Assembly: GCA_003117195.1 (NCBI GenBank)
Contig: BDSI01000018.1
Span: 534,230 to 598,229, forward strand
Reading direction: 5' to 3'
DNA: 64,000 nucleotides
Source of the DNA: Eudorina sp. 2006-703-Eu-15
Taxonomy: Eukaryota; Chlorophyta; Chlorophyceae; Chlamydomonadales; Volvocaceae
The position numbers and the translations under genes were made by a program. Position 1 is the first letter of the stretch. The number at the start of each line of letters is the position of its first letter. Below the pieces are notes generated by a model, which saw only the letters and a list, made by a program, of their open reading frames with translations, did not search any database and had not been told where the DNA came from. Of this stretch, positions 47,330 to 56,229 are shown one piece after another.

Positions 47330-47684
47330 TTGACGGTATCAGACCCTGGCCGGCGTGAGCAGATCGGCAGTGGGGCCAACAACATCCGCCTGATTGGCGC
47401 AGGCCAGCTTGAGCAGCATGCCAGACGTTACCCACAGGTGAAATTGGGCCGTATTGTATGTTGTCGGGATGGGATTACAGGGCATTTACCAACTACTCGC
47501 CCACAGTGGGGCTTGCCTTTATTAGTAGCAGAGCAACTCGTCTTCAGCTACCGTTTATGTCCCACACGGGAATTGAGTTCAAAAGGGCTCATATTTGCCT
47601 TGCTCTTCTCCCGATTGCATGTCATCTGGTGGCATGTGGGATGGTAGCCCTCACTCAACCAGCAGCATCTCCTGTTTGCTGACC

Positions 47685-49202
47685 ATGCAATATCCATCCA
47701 ATTTTGCGCAGAGGGAGCGCCGGGGATTAGGTGGTGAAGATCCAAACCGGACGGAGAACGAGGCAAGCAACCGTGCACACTCTCGCAAGCGGGCACATCC
47801 TATCACGCGCCACACCGGAGCAGCTGGATCGAGCAACGCTGTCGAGGCGGACAGCCCAGTGGACGGCGACGAGGATAACGCAGAGGAAGACGGCGAGCAG
47901 TCGTGCCGGTACATCGAGCGGAATGCAACCATCTACTGCAGTCCCATCGAGGAGGCCTACGCCAACTTGGTTTCGAGGGGCTTTACTGTCATCACCGCCC
48001 CCAAAGTCGCCGACGCTATCTCAGCGGATGTGACAACAGCAGCCAGTGAGCACTTGGAGCGATACGGCACGGCGGTGTTCCAGGATGTGGAGACAGCCGC
48101 CGATGGGTATCCCAAGGTTGACAGGAAGACAAAGAGGATCAAGGTCACGTACGGCGAGGGGCAGCGCAGAATGGTGAAGTTGACCGACAGGCCGCTGGCC
48201 GACCTCAACGGCTTCATCGTGGCCGTAGAGGAGGTCATTGGGCAGGTGCTGAAGACCATCCCCGGCGGAACCGAGCTGCAGCCGCGGTTGGCAGCGGTGA
48301 TGGGCAACATGCCTGGTCCCACACCTGTCCCAGAACAGGTGCTTCACACGGACATGCAGCCGTCACTGGGCGATATCTTGCAGCCGGGCTTCGTTGTCAT
48401 CGCGGGGGCGCAGGTGTTCCACTTGCTTGTGTCGATGTTCAGCCACCATTATGTGCGAGAGTGGGTTCGCCTCGAGTATGATCACAACTTCGAGGACGAG
48501 GACATCGAGCCCCACCTGCCCGTGACACTCCCGGTGATCAGAGTGAGACTCGAGCCGGGGCAAGTGGCCATCATGCATGGGCACCTCGTGCATGCAGGTG
48601 ATGCGGGCACGCCAGGGGTGGTAGCTCCACGGGTTCACTGGTACGTCCAGAAAAAGGTGGTGCGCAACGAGACCCACGTGGCTCGAAATTTCGGCCCAGC
48701 GTTCTGGAAGAAGTTAACACATGGGCAATGCGTTGGTGCGTGTGCAGGGCAGGGGGGCGTGCTTGCGACATGCAACCCTGGCCGCTATCTGATGGTTTGC
48801 AACGTTTTCACGGCTGCGCGTGCCGTACGTTGCCACCAAGGGACGTACGGCGAGACTGTGCTAGGCAAAGTAGCGAAGGCGATTGGGGATGGTTGGGTTG
48901 CGGAACGGGTGATGACCCCCACGACTTGGGCGATGCGTTGGTGCGCGTGCAGGGCAGGGGGGCGTGCTTGCGACATGCAACCCTGGCCGCTATCTGATGG
49001 TTTGCAACGGTTTCACAGCTGCGCGTGCCGTACGTCGCCACCAAGGGACGTACGGCGAGACTGTGCTAGGCAAAGTAGCGAAGGCGATTGGGGATGGTTG
49101 GGTTGCGGATCGGGTGATGACCCCCACGACTTGGGCGATGCGTTGGTGCGCGTGCAGGGCAGGGGGGCGTGCTTGCGACATGCAACCCTGGCCGCTATCT
49201 GA
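47685..49202 (+). CDS. Fe(II)/2-oxoglutarate oxygenase-like protein running into satellite
   Basis: The frame opens at the ATG at 47,685; an alternative is an exon starting at 47,712 after TTTTGCGCAG, in phase with the upstream 54-codon exons (last ending at 47,437). It begins with a basic and acidic low-complexity region (NRAHSRKRAHPITRH; DGDEDNAEEDGEQS). The domain from about residue 85 has the oxygenase signature: metal ligands in QVLHTDMQPS (H and D), the second His in MHGHLVHAGDAG, and a downstream Arg in APRVHWYVQ that would hold 2-oxoglutarate. The authentic part ends at about 48,715 (FGPAFWKKL); the last ~160 codons are translated 205-bp satellite. Substrate unknown; protein or nucleic acid hydroxylation are both possible. 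Confidence 0.7.
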   Translation: MQYPSNFAQRERRGLGGEDPNRTENEASNRAHSRKRAHPITRHTGAAGSSNAVEADSPVDGDEDNAEEDGEQSCRYIERNATIYCSPIEEAYANLVSRGFTVITAPKVADAISADVTTAASEHLERYGTAVFQDVETAADGYPKVDRKTKRIKVTYGEGQRRMVKLTDRPLADLNGFIVAVEEVIGQVLKTIPGGTELQPRLAAVMGNMPGPTPVPEQVLHTDMQPSLGDILQPGFVVIAGAQVFHLLVSMFSHHYVREWVRLEYDHNFEDEDIEPHLPVTLPVIRVRLEPGQVAIMHGHLVHAGDAGTPGVVAPRVHWYVQKKVVRNETHVARNFGPAFWKKLTHGQCVGACAGQGGVLATCNPGRYLMVCNVFTAARAVRCHQGTYGETVLGKVAKAIGDGWVAERVMTPTTWAMRWCACRAGGRACDMQPWPLSDGLQRFHSCACRTSPPRDVRRDCARQSSEGDWGWLGCGSGDDPHDLGDALVRVQGRGACLRHATLAAI

Positions 49203-50198
49203 TGGTTTGCAACGGTTCCACGGCTGCGCGTGCCGTACGTCGCCACCAAGGGACGTACGGCGAGACTGTGCTAGGCAAAGTAGCGAAGGCGATTGGGGAT
49301 GGTTGAGTTGCGGATCGGGTGATGACCCCCACGACTTGGGCGATGCGTTGGTGCGCGTGCAGGGCAGGGGGGCGTGCTTGCGACATGCAACCCTGGCCGC
49401 TATCTGATGGTTTGCAACGGTTTCACAGCTGCGCGTGCCGTACGTCGCCACCAAGGGACGTACGGCGAGACTGTGCTAGGCAAAGTAGCGAAGGCGATTG
49501 GGGATGGTTGGGTTGCGGATCGGGTGATGACCCCCACGACTTGGGCGATGCGTTGGTGCGTGTGCAGGGCAGGGGGGCGTGCTTGCGACATGCAACTCTG
49601 GCCGCTATCTGATGGTTTGCAACGGTTTCGCGGCTGCGCGTGCCGTACGTCGCCACCAAGGGACGTACGGCGAGACTGTGCTAGGCAAAGTAGCGAAGGC
49701 GATTGGGGATGGTTGAGTTGCGGATCGGGTGATGACCCCCACGACTTGGGCGATGCGTTGGTGCGCGTGCAGGGCAGGGGGGCGTGCTTGCGACATGCAA
49801 CCCTGGCCGCTATCTGATGGTTTGCAACGGTTTCACAGCTGCGCGTGCCGTACGTCGCCACCAAGGGACGTACGGCGAGACTGTGCTAGGCAAAGTAGCG
49901 AAGGCGATTGGGGATGGTTGGGTTGCGGATCGGGTGATGACCCCCACGACTTGGGCGATGCGTTGGTGCGCGTGCAGGGCAGGGGGGCGTGCTTGCGACA
50001 TGCAACCCTGGCCGCTATCTGATGGTTTGCAACGGTTCCACGGCTGCGCGTGCCGTACGTCGCCACCAAGGGACGTACGGCGAGACTGTGCTAGGCAAAG
50101 TAGCGAAGGCGATTGGGGATGGTTGAGTTGCGGATCGGGTGATGACCCCCACGACTTGGGCGATGCGTTGGTGCGCGTGCAGGGCAGGGGGGCGTGCT
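48716..50198 (-). repeat. 205-bp satellite, right array (inverted, about 7 monomers)
   Basis: Reverse complement of the left-array monomer. The marker GATGGTTTGCAACG recurs at 48791, 48996, 49201, 49406, 49611, 49816 and 50021. Variants (GGTTGAGTTGCGG at ~49,301, 49,711, 50,121) recur every 410 bp, so this array has a dimeric higher-order period, unlike the pentameric one on the left. Confidence 0.95.
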
Positions 50199-50209
50199 AT
50201 CAGATCGTA

Positions 50210-50518
50210 TCTATCAGCCGTCATGACCAATAGTCAACTTGGCCCATTATGACTGGTCATGAGCACCAAGTCCTATGACTAGCGTTCGTATATGACTGGC
50301 ATGTTGACAAATGACTTGGTGAATCATGACTGTTCATGAGCCCCGGGTTCCATGACTGCCGTTCATGACTGGCAGACAACATGCATGACTGGAGGGCTGC
50401 TACTCATGACTGGGCATGCTGGCATGACTGGCTCCATGACTGCGGTTCATGACTGGATGGATCCATGAACGGGTTCATGACCGGCGGACCCCCCCATGAA
50501 CGGGTTCATGACTGGGGC
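50210..50518. repeat. right terminal CATGAC minisatellite
   Basis: Irregularly spaced CATGACTGG, TTCATGAC and TATGACTGG motifs ending in CATGACTGG at the border with the Ty3 protease. Mirrors the left terminus. Confidence 0.88.
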
Positions 50519-51982
50519 TTTCCCCGGTGCTGACAAAATCACCGGTTGCGCCGCCATCCACAAGGATGAGCGCTCGGCGGCCGCAAACTGTTCCGGCGAA
50601 AAGCAGCTGCTGGGCACCTGCGTCCAGATGCACGGCTGCTAAGAAAAGCTCTGGTACTGGGGGCTCATGAGCATCTTGGGCCTGGGAATCCGGGGCTGGG
50701 GCGACGGGTTCCGGGGTCTGGGGCTCGGCTAGGGGCACAGGGGATGTACTGGGTTCCTGGGGGTTCTCGGGTTCCTCTGGGGTGTTCCTGGTGGTTTCTG
50801 GGACAGGGCTTGGAACAGACGAACCTAGGGGTTCAGAGGCAAGGGCCCCTAGGTTTACTTCTCGTTTTTTTGGAGCGGGCACTCGATCGCCTTGTGCTTG
50901 CCGGTGCGGCACCGGAAGCAGAGGCCGCTCTCCATGAGCTTCACCTTCTCCTCGGCCGACAGCTTCTGGAGCTTGGGCGGCGCGGAGGTATCGGTTTTGG
51001 GCTTGGGCGGCGGGCCGTTCTTGCCCTTCTTGGGCACGAACTTGCTTGGGTTGAGGGTGTTGACCTCCATGGCGCTGGTGTCCTTGGACGTGGAGGCACC
51101 GCCTTGGCGAGACGGCACGCCAGCGCTCTTGATGGCGTGGTCAATGCTCTCGGCCTTGTCGCACAGCTCGCTGTAGGTGAGCTGGTCGGGCTTGGCCACC
51201 TGCACAGCCAAGGCAACGCGGACCTCGGTCGGCAGCGCCGCGATGAGGTGCTCCTTCTTCTCGGACTCTGCGATGTTGGGGATGTGCAGGCACAGCCGGT
51301 CGATCTGCGTGACCAACGCGGAGACCGACCCCTTGTACACGACCTTGCGCAGCTTGGCTCGGGCCTTGTCAGCGGCAAGGTGGTCCGTGAACTTCTGGGC
51401 CAGGTTGGCCGTGGCGTCTGGGTACGCGAACACCTTGTCCTCGATGTGGGTACGCCAGTACAAGTTGGCGTCACCCGTGAGCATCTGCGCCATGGCGGTC
51501 ATGCAGCTGGTGTTGTTGAGGCCTAGGGCATCGAAGTAGTTGTTCACCCGGTAGATGAACTCGTCCCGACGCAGCTCGCACTTCTTGCTTTCACCGGAAA
51601 AATTGGGCGGGCGCAGGTGCTTGAGCACATCTTTCATGACCAGGGCTTGCAACGGGGCTTGGTGCGCGGTCGCGTAGGCAGTTTGCTGGGCTACTTGCTG
51701 CGCCGTGTGGTGGGCAACGGCGGCGGCTTGCTGCTGCGTGACGGCGGCTGCGTGCTGCACAACTTGGTGGGCAGCGGCGCTAGCGGCTTGGTGTGCGGCT
51801 TGGGAAGCTTGTTCAGCTGCAGAGTTGATGGGGGACTGCAGCGTTTGTTGAACGTGATGCACTATCTCAGGCATGGCTTCACGCATCAACTCTTGCACCA
51901 AGCTACACACGGCTGGGTCTTGGACAGGTGCAAGTGGGTGAGACTCAGCATGCTCAGAGCGGGGCGTTTGTTGTTCCTCCAT
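50519..51982 (-). pseudogene. Ty3 gag with zinc knuckle and start of protease
   Basis: Starts at MEEQQTPRSEHAESHP (51,982). An Ala/Gln/His-rich coiled region (HQAASAAAHQVVQHAAAV) is followed by a capsid-like domain (PNFSGESKKCELRRDEFIYR; LTGDANLYWRTH; VSALVTQIDRL), a Pro/Lys linker and the CCHC knuckle CFRCRTGKHKAIEC. Frame 50,912-50,475 continues with a Pro-rich linker and the protease active site ALILVDGGATGDFVS, where Gly replaces the usual Ser of DSG. The 12.4-kb insertion begins just after. It would package element RNA in virus-like particles; broken here. Confidence 0.88.
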
Positions 51983-52823
51983 TGTTACAATTCAGAGGAA
52001 CCCTCGACAACAAACACCGCCACTCGCAAACTACAGCTCCTTGGATGCATGGCTTGGTTCCGGCCGCCGGCAGGCTAGCCCGCGACGGCTGGTTCTTCTC
52101 GGACCGGGACTCGGGCCTGGACTCGGGCCTGGACTGGGACTTGGCGTCAGCCGCCGACATGCGCTGGCACTGCGGCGAGCTGAAGACGGGCTCCGGGCCC
52201 GGGCACTTGTACGGGTTGCTGCCGGAGGGCTGGGTACCGTAGTGTGCAGCCAGCAAGGTGGAGATCTGTTCGGCCAATGGGATGCACCTCAACTCGGCCA
52301 ACTCCTGCTTGGTCCGCTCCAGCTCCCGGTTCTGAGCGACGTACTTGCTGTGCCGCTCTTGGTCCTTCTCCTGCAGGCTGTGAAGCTCTTGGTCCTTGGT
52401 GCTAATGAGCTCGACGTGCATGCTCAGCTGGGTCTTGAGGGCCTCGTAATCATCCTCGTACTTGGCCAGCTGCTTCTTGAGTTCGTCGCGCTCTTGGACC
52501 AGCAGGTGGTACGGGGTGGGCCTGTAGGGTGAAACGTCTGGGGTCTCGACCTCGGTGTAGCGCTCCAAGGCGCCGTAGGCCGTGTTGAAGCTAACCAGCT
52601 CGGTCAGGAGGGCCTCGTTGATCAAGGTGTAGACGTCTTGGATGTTGTCAACCGCCTCGCGGGTCTTGGTGATGAACGCATTGAACAGCGGGTAGCTTGA
52701 GACGTCACCATCGGCGATCGACAGCAGCAACTTGAACTGATCCTTAGTCTCGTCCGTCAGGGTCTTGGATTCAGCGAAGGTCGTGAGGGCCTCCTTTTCC
52801 TCTTTGGTGAGGGCCGGCTTGAA
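51954..52823 (-). pseudogene. Ty3 leader ORF1 (coiled coil), inverted copy
   Basis: Same protein as 53,773-54,561 on the other strand: FKPALTKEEKEALTTFAES, then a long heptad-rich segment (LLVQERDELKKQLAKYEDD; ELERTKQELAEL) and a Ser/Arg/Pro tail. Near 52,045 four extra bases (TGCA) shift the frame after AAGTKP, so the normal stop (…KEL*) is lost. The start codon is unclear; the frame is open upstream of the first ATG-like codon. Confidence 0.75.
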
Positions 52824-52991
52824 GCTTCAGAATGTAGGCTTACGGCAGCAAGCGTTCAGCGTGCTCCTGAGGTGCTCCGCGGCGCTGGACAGCGCAAAAA
52901 GCCCTATGGCATAGAAAGGTCGGTTACCGGGCGGTGGGGAAGTCGGTTACTGGGGGGGTCAGGTTTGGGTCGTTTTTGGGTCGGTAACAGG

Positions 52992-53392
52992 CAGGGTGGC
53001 TATCTTAAGATATAAATATCTATTCGGCCGAAAAACTTCTGAAATTTTAGATACTTTTGGCCTGCCAAAACATCGAGTTTAAGATACTTTGACCCCTCGT
53101 GTGGGACATGATATCTCCCCGTTGACATATACTCGGACGAGTGATGGGGTCCCCGATATCTCCCACCCGGGGTCGGTTCTCGCCGTCTGCAGTCATCTAT
53201 GGCTAGGTGTTGCACTTATGGGTTAGGTTCGTGGAAGTTCTCCATCAATGTTGCGCCCTGTCCGATGCCCTCTGTAGATACTTCGGGCCGTTTCCAGTTG
53301 GAAATATCTCCCCATAGACAGATACTTTCAGCGTTTCGAAGCCAGGTGTATCTCTGGCCGTAGATACTCCCAAAAATAAGATAGCCACCCTG
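52992..53392. mobile_element. 401-bp MITE with 8-bp target duplication
   Basis: Inverted ends CAGGGTGGCTATCTTA…TAAGATAGCCACCCTG (16 bp, perfect), flanked by GTAACAGG on both sides (52,984-52,991 and 53,393-53,400). An 8-bp duplication with CAGGG ends fits a non-autonomous hAT-like element. Inside, GATATCTCC/AGATACTTT motifs recur. It encodes nothing. It is present only in the left palindrome arm. Confidence 0.92.
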
Positions 53393-53772
53393 GTAACAGG
53401 GCGGTTGACCGAGGGGGCCGGTTGACGGAGGGGGTCGGAAATCCGCAACGGTCGGCTCGGTTACCGACCCCCCCCCCGGTCGGTAACCGGGGGCTCGGTA
53501 ACCGATCCCGTAGGTATCGGTAACCGACCTAAGGGGGTCGGTTACCGAGCTGACCGGCAGGAATTGCCAACCCCCTCCGTCAACCGGCCCCCTCGGTCAA
53601 CTGCCCGGTTACCGACCCAAAAACGACCCAAACCTGACCCCCCCAGTAACCGACTTCCCCACCGCCCGGTAACCGACCTTTCTATGCCATAGGGCTTTTT
53701 GCGCTGTCCAGCGCCGCGGAGCACCTCAGGAGCACGCTGAACGCTTGCTGCCGTAAGCCTACATTCCGAAGC

Positions 53773-54561
53773 TTCAAGCCGGCCCTCACCAAAGAGGAAA
53801 AGGAGGCCCTCACGACCTTCGCTGAGTCCAAGACCCTGACGGACGAGACTAAGGATCAGTTCAAGTTGCTGCTGTCGATCGCCGATGGTGACGTCTCAAG
53901 CTACCCGCTGTTCAATGCGTTCATCACCAAGACCCGCGAGGCGGTTGACAACATCCAAGACGTCTACACCTTGATCAACGAGGCCCTCCTGACCGAGCTG
54001 GTTAGCTTCAACACGGCCTACGGCGCCTTGGAGCGCTACACCGAGGTCGAGACCCCAGACGTTTCACCCTACAGGCCCACCCCGTACCACCTGCTGGTCC
54101 AAGAGCGCGACGAACTCAAGAAGCAGCTGGCCAAGTACGAGGATGATTACGAGGCCCTCAAGACCCAGCTGAGCATGCACGTCGAGCTCATTAGCACCAA
54201 GGACCAAGAGCTTCACAGCCTGCAGGAGAAGGACCAAGAGCGGCACAGCAAGTACGTCGCTCAGAACCGGGAGCTGGAGCGGACCAAGCAGGAGTTGGCC
54301 GAGTTGAGGCGCATCCCATTGGCCGAACAGATCTCCACCTTGCTGGCTGCACACTACGGTACCCAGCCCTCCGGCAGCAACCCGTACAAGCGCCCGGGCC
54401 CGGAGCCCGTCTTCAGCTCGCCGCAGCGCCAGCGCGTGTCGGCGGCTGACGCCAAGTCCCAGTCCAGGCCCGAGTCCAGGCCCGAGTCCCGGTCCGAGAA
54501 GAACCAGCCGTCGCGGGCTAGCCTGCCGGCGGCCGGAACCAAGCCATCCAAGGAGCTGTAG
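53773..54561 (+). CDS. Ty3 leader ORF1 (coiled coil), right palindrome copy
   Basis: Open frame of about 263 codons from FKPALTKEEKEAL to the stop after TKPSKEL; a likely initiator is not visible because the 5' junction is rearranged. Predicted helix-rich coiled coil (RYTEVETPDV; DELKKQLAKYEDDYEALKTQ; SLQEKDQERHSKY) with a polar Arg/Ser tail. In the element it precedes gag by about 48 bp, so it is a separate first protein. No known domain; a structural or RNA-binding role in the particle is a guess. Confidence 0.7.
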   Translation, partial: FKPALTKEEKEALTTFAESKTLTDETKDQFKLLLSIADGDVSSYPLFNAFITKTREAVDNIQDVYTLINEALLTELVSFNTAYGALERYTEVETPDVSPYRPTPYHLLVQERDELKKQLAKYEDDYEALKTQLSMHVELISTKDQELHSLQEKDQERHSKYVAQNRELERTKQELAELRRIPLAEQISTLLAAHYGTQPSGSNPYKRPGPEPVFSSPQRQRVSAADAKSQSRPESRPESRSEKNQPSRASLPAAGTKPSKEL

Positions 54562-54609
54562 TTTGCGAGTGGCGGTGGTTGTTGTCGAGGGTTCCTCTGA
54601 ATTGTAACA

Positions 54610-54858
54610 ATGGAGGAACAACAAACGCCCCGCTCTGAGCATGCTGAGTCTCACCCACTTGCACCTGTCCAAGACCCAGCCGTGCGTAGCTTGGTGCAAG
54701 AGTTGATGCGTGAAGCCATGCCTGAGATAGTGCGTCACGTTCAACAAACGCTGCAGTCCCCCATCAACTCTGCAGCTGAACAAGCTTCCCAAGCCGCACA
54801 CCAAGCCGCTAGCGCCGCTGCCCACCAAGTTGTGCAGCACGCAGCCTGTAGCTTGTAG
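54610..54858 (+). pseudogene. Ty3 gag N-terminus, truncated palindrome copy
   Basis: Starts MEEQQTPRSEHAESHP and matches 51,982 onward for about 80 codons, then stops at the palindrome border (HAACSL*). Confidence 0.85.
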
Positions 54859-55231
54859 ACCGCATCCCGAAGGGCAGGCCGGACAGGGCTGAGACGCTTG
54901 GTGGTTCGGATAGCCTCGTCGTAGGCCGCGATGAGACCTTCCAGGGACGGGCTCAGGTCGTCAAGGTTCTCGGGCAGGGACTTGGGCGCCTACGGCACAC
55001 AGGACCCGTACAAGTGACTTGGAGCTCGGACTTAAAAAACATTTTTTGAGGCCTCGGACTTAGGTCTTGATCAATTTAATATTGAACAAGTACCTGCTTG
55101 GACATGGTTGATGTTGACATCTCAGAAAGCGAAGGTCTCGGGTTCGAAACTCGAGGGCTTCGTTGCAGGTTGACTTAGGAAATCTCGGGCTTCTCGGGTG
55201 ACCTCGGGCTGGGTACCTTAGGCAGAATCGA

Positions 55232-55246
55232 ACGGTCTCGATACAA
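55232..55246 (-). promoter_or_regulatory. primer-binding site of the family 2 element
   Basis: On the minus strand, TTGTATCGAGACCG follows the 5' LTR. It resembles TGGTATCGAGACGG at 59,567 in family 1, which suggests the same tRNA primer (initiator Met-type sites begin TGGTATC). Confidence 0.65.
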
Positions 55247-55688
55247 GGTAGAAGGGTGGCAGTGCTTCGGTACTAGGGACAAGGGGCCTCGGGTGTAACA
55301 CTTAGAAGTTACAACATTGGTTGTCTGAGAGTCAAGGGGAATCAAGTCCGGAATGGCCTGGGGGCCACTTAAATAGCGTTCCATGTCGTACACACTCCAG
55401 GAGGGGCCCTCGGACACTCGGGCCCTTCAACGACTAACCAAAGATACCAAACGGATAGCCGGCGGATCGACGGGTCTATCCATACTCGACAACTAGGTTA
55501 CACGCACCCGGTTTCGCTTCGACGGACCTTCCATCCGTCTCGCTACATATACTAGCTACTTCCTCTACAGGACATCGGGTTGCTTGCGGAAGCGTTATGA
55601 TAACAAATTCACGGTTCCAAGTTCGCGGGATCGATCCCTGCATGAGGCGATCGCAGATCAATATCTATTTTGATAGCATCCTGCTACA
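55247..55688 (-). repeat. right (5') LTR of the family 2 Ty3 element
   Basis: About 442 bp, same orientation as 34,338-34,787, ending CCTGCTACA before CCAGC. First base of the terminal TGTAG is altered. Confidence 0.92.
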
Positions 55689-55693
55689 CCAGC

Positions 55694-56095
55694 CATCAGG
55701 GACCCGACAAAAGACACGTGCCCTCGCGCGGCGGCGGCCAGACGCGGAATTGCTCAAAGAAACGTTGGGTGCGTGTTGAGGAAGGACTGGCGATGGAAGT
55801 TCGGTCCAGTTGTAAACGAAGTCGATTGTGTGTACGATTGTGGTGTTTGTGAACCGCCGCCTTGCAAGCAGTGGGCGCCCTGCCATCCGATGTAACGAGC
55901 CCGGTGATGTCCCTGGTGTGTGTAAGCAGCGTGAGTTGCAGAGATAAATCCATCCGCTGCTGTTTATGCCATTTGCCTTATTTTCCAGCGCCCGCTGAAA
56001 ACCTTCATGAGTGTCGTAGATCCACTATATCCGCATTGCATGATCTCATATCCATCCTGTCAATCGCCAGATAATATCAAAAATTTGACGAGGAT
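55694..56095. other. short spacer before the tRNA gene
   Basis: No gene. The sequence just before the tRNA 3' end contains, on the minus strand, TTTTTGATATT, a plausible Pol III stop. Confidence 0.5.
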
Positions 56096-56188
56096 GGGAT
56101 TTGAACCCACGCCCTTACGGACTAGAAGTTTCCCTGAGCAATCAGGTAGTCCTGAATCTAGCGCCTTAGACCGCTCGGCCACCTCGTC
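56096..56188 (-). tRNA. tRNA-Leu(CAG): tRNA-Leu(CAG) with a 23-nt intron
   Basis: Acceptor GACGAGG pairs perfectly with CCTCGTC. D arm with A box TGGCCGAGCGG, anticodon stem CTAGA/TCTAG, anticodon CAG, a 23-nt intron after position 37 containing CCTGA that can pair with the anticodon, a short variable arm, and a T arm with B box GGTTCAAATCC. A T-run follows the 3' end. It has the CCG at positions 11-13 that Tan1-dependent acetylation recognises. Looks functional. Confidence 0.95.
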
Positions 56189-56229
56189 ATACAGATGAGC
56201 ACTTAGCTCGCGGCACCACAAGAGACCGT

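Larger units (their letters stand above)
38136..50518. mobile_element. candidate large DNA transposon with CATGACTGG termini (12.4 kb)
   Basis: Splits a Ty3 protease gene precisely. It starts with CCAGTCATG and ends with its inverse CATGACTGG, and both termini are arrays of this motif (about 720 and 310 bp). It carries two divergent genes: an unrecognised 7-exon gene towards the left end and an oxygenase-like gene towards the right. Between and beside them are satellite arrays, the 205-bp family in opposite orientation on the two sides. No target duplication could be read and no known transposase motif was seen, so mobility is inferred from the clean insertion and inverted ends. Confidence 0.6.
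51735..54850. repeat. 3-kb palindrome of the gag region
   Basis: From about 53,490 outwards, the left side is the reverse complement of the right: leader, ORF1 and the first ~80 codons of gag. Arms are about 1.3 kb once the MITE (left arm only) is ignored. The right arm ends in gag at 54,846. The centre is built from CGGTTACCGACC and CGGTTGAC/GTCAACCG blocks. The arms differ at a few bases (for example the TGCA insertion). Confidence 0.9.
34338..55688 (-). mobile_element. nested Ty3 chromovirus (family 2), 21.35 kb with insertions
   Basis: Two LTRs in the same orientation (34,338-34,787 and 55,247-55,688) are flanked by CCAGC on both outer sides (34,333-34,337; 55,689-55,693), a 5-bp target duplication. 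Minus-strand order: right LTR, primer-binding site, ORF1/gag region, protease, RT, RNase H, integrase, chromodomain, polypurine tract, left LTR. The LTRs differ by substitutions and a ~10-bp indel near 34,436, so the insertion is not new. Two later changes enlarge it: a palindromic duplication of the gag region with a MITE, and a 12.4-kb insertion in the protease. Confidence 0.93.

Noticed and set aside
38120..50530. target-site duplication for the 12.4-kb insertion
   Set aside because: Left flank …GTGGAAAAAA and right flank GGCTTTCCCC… do not match in a way I could defend.
55130..55160. GGTTCGAAACTCGAG, tRNA T-arm-like
   Set aside because: No acceptor, D or anticodon arms can be formed around it.
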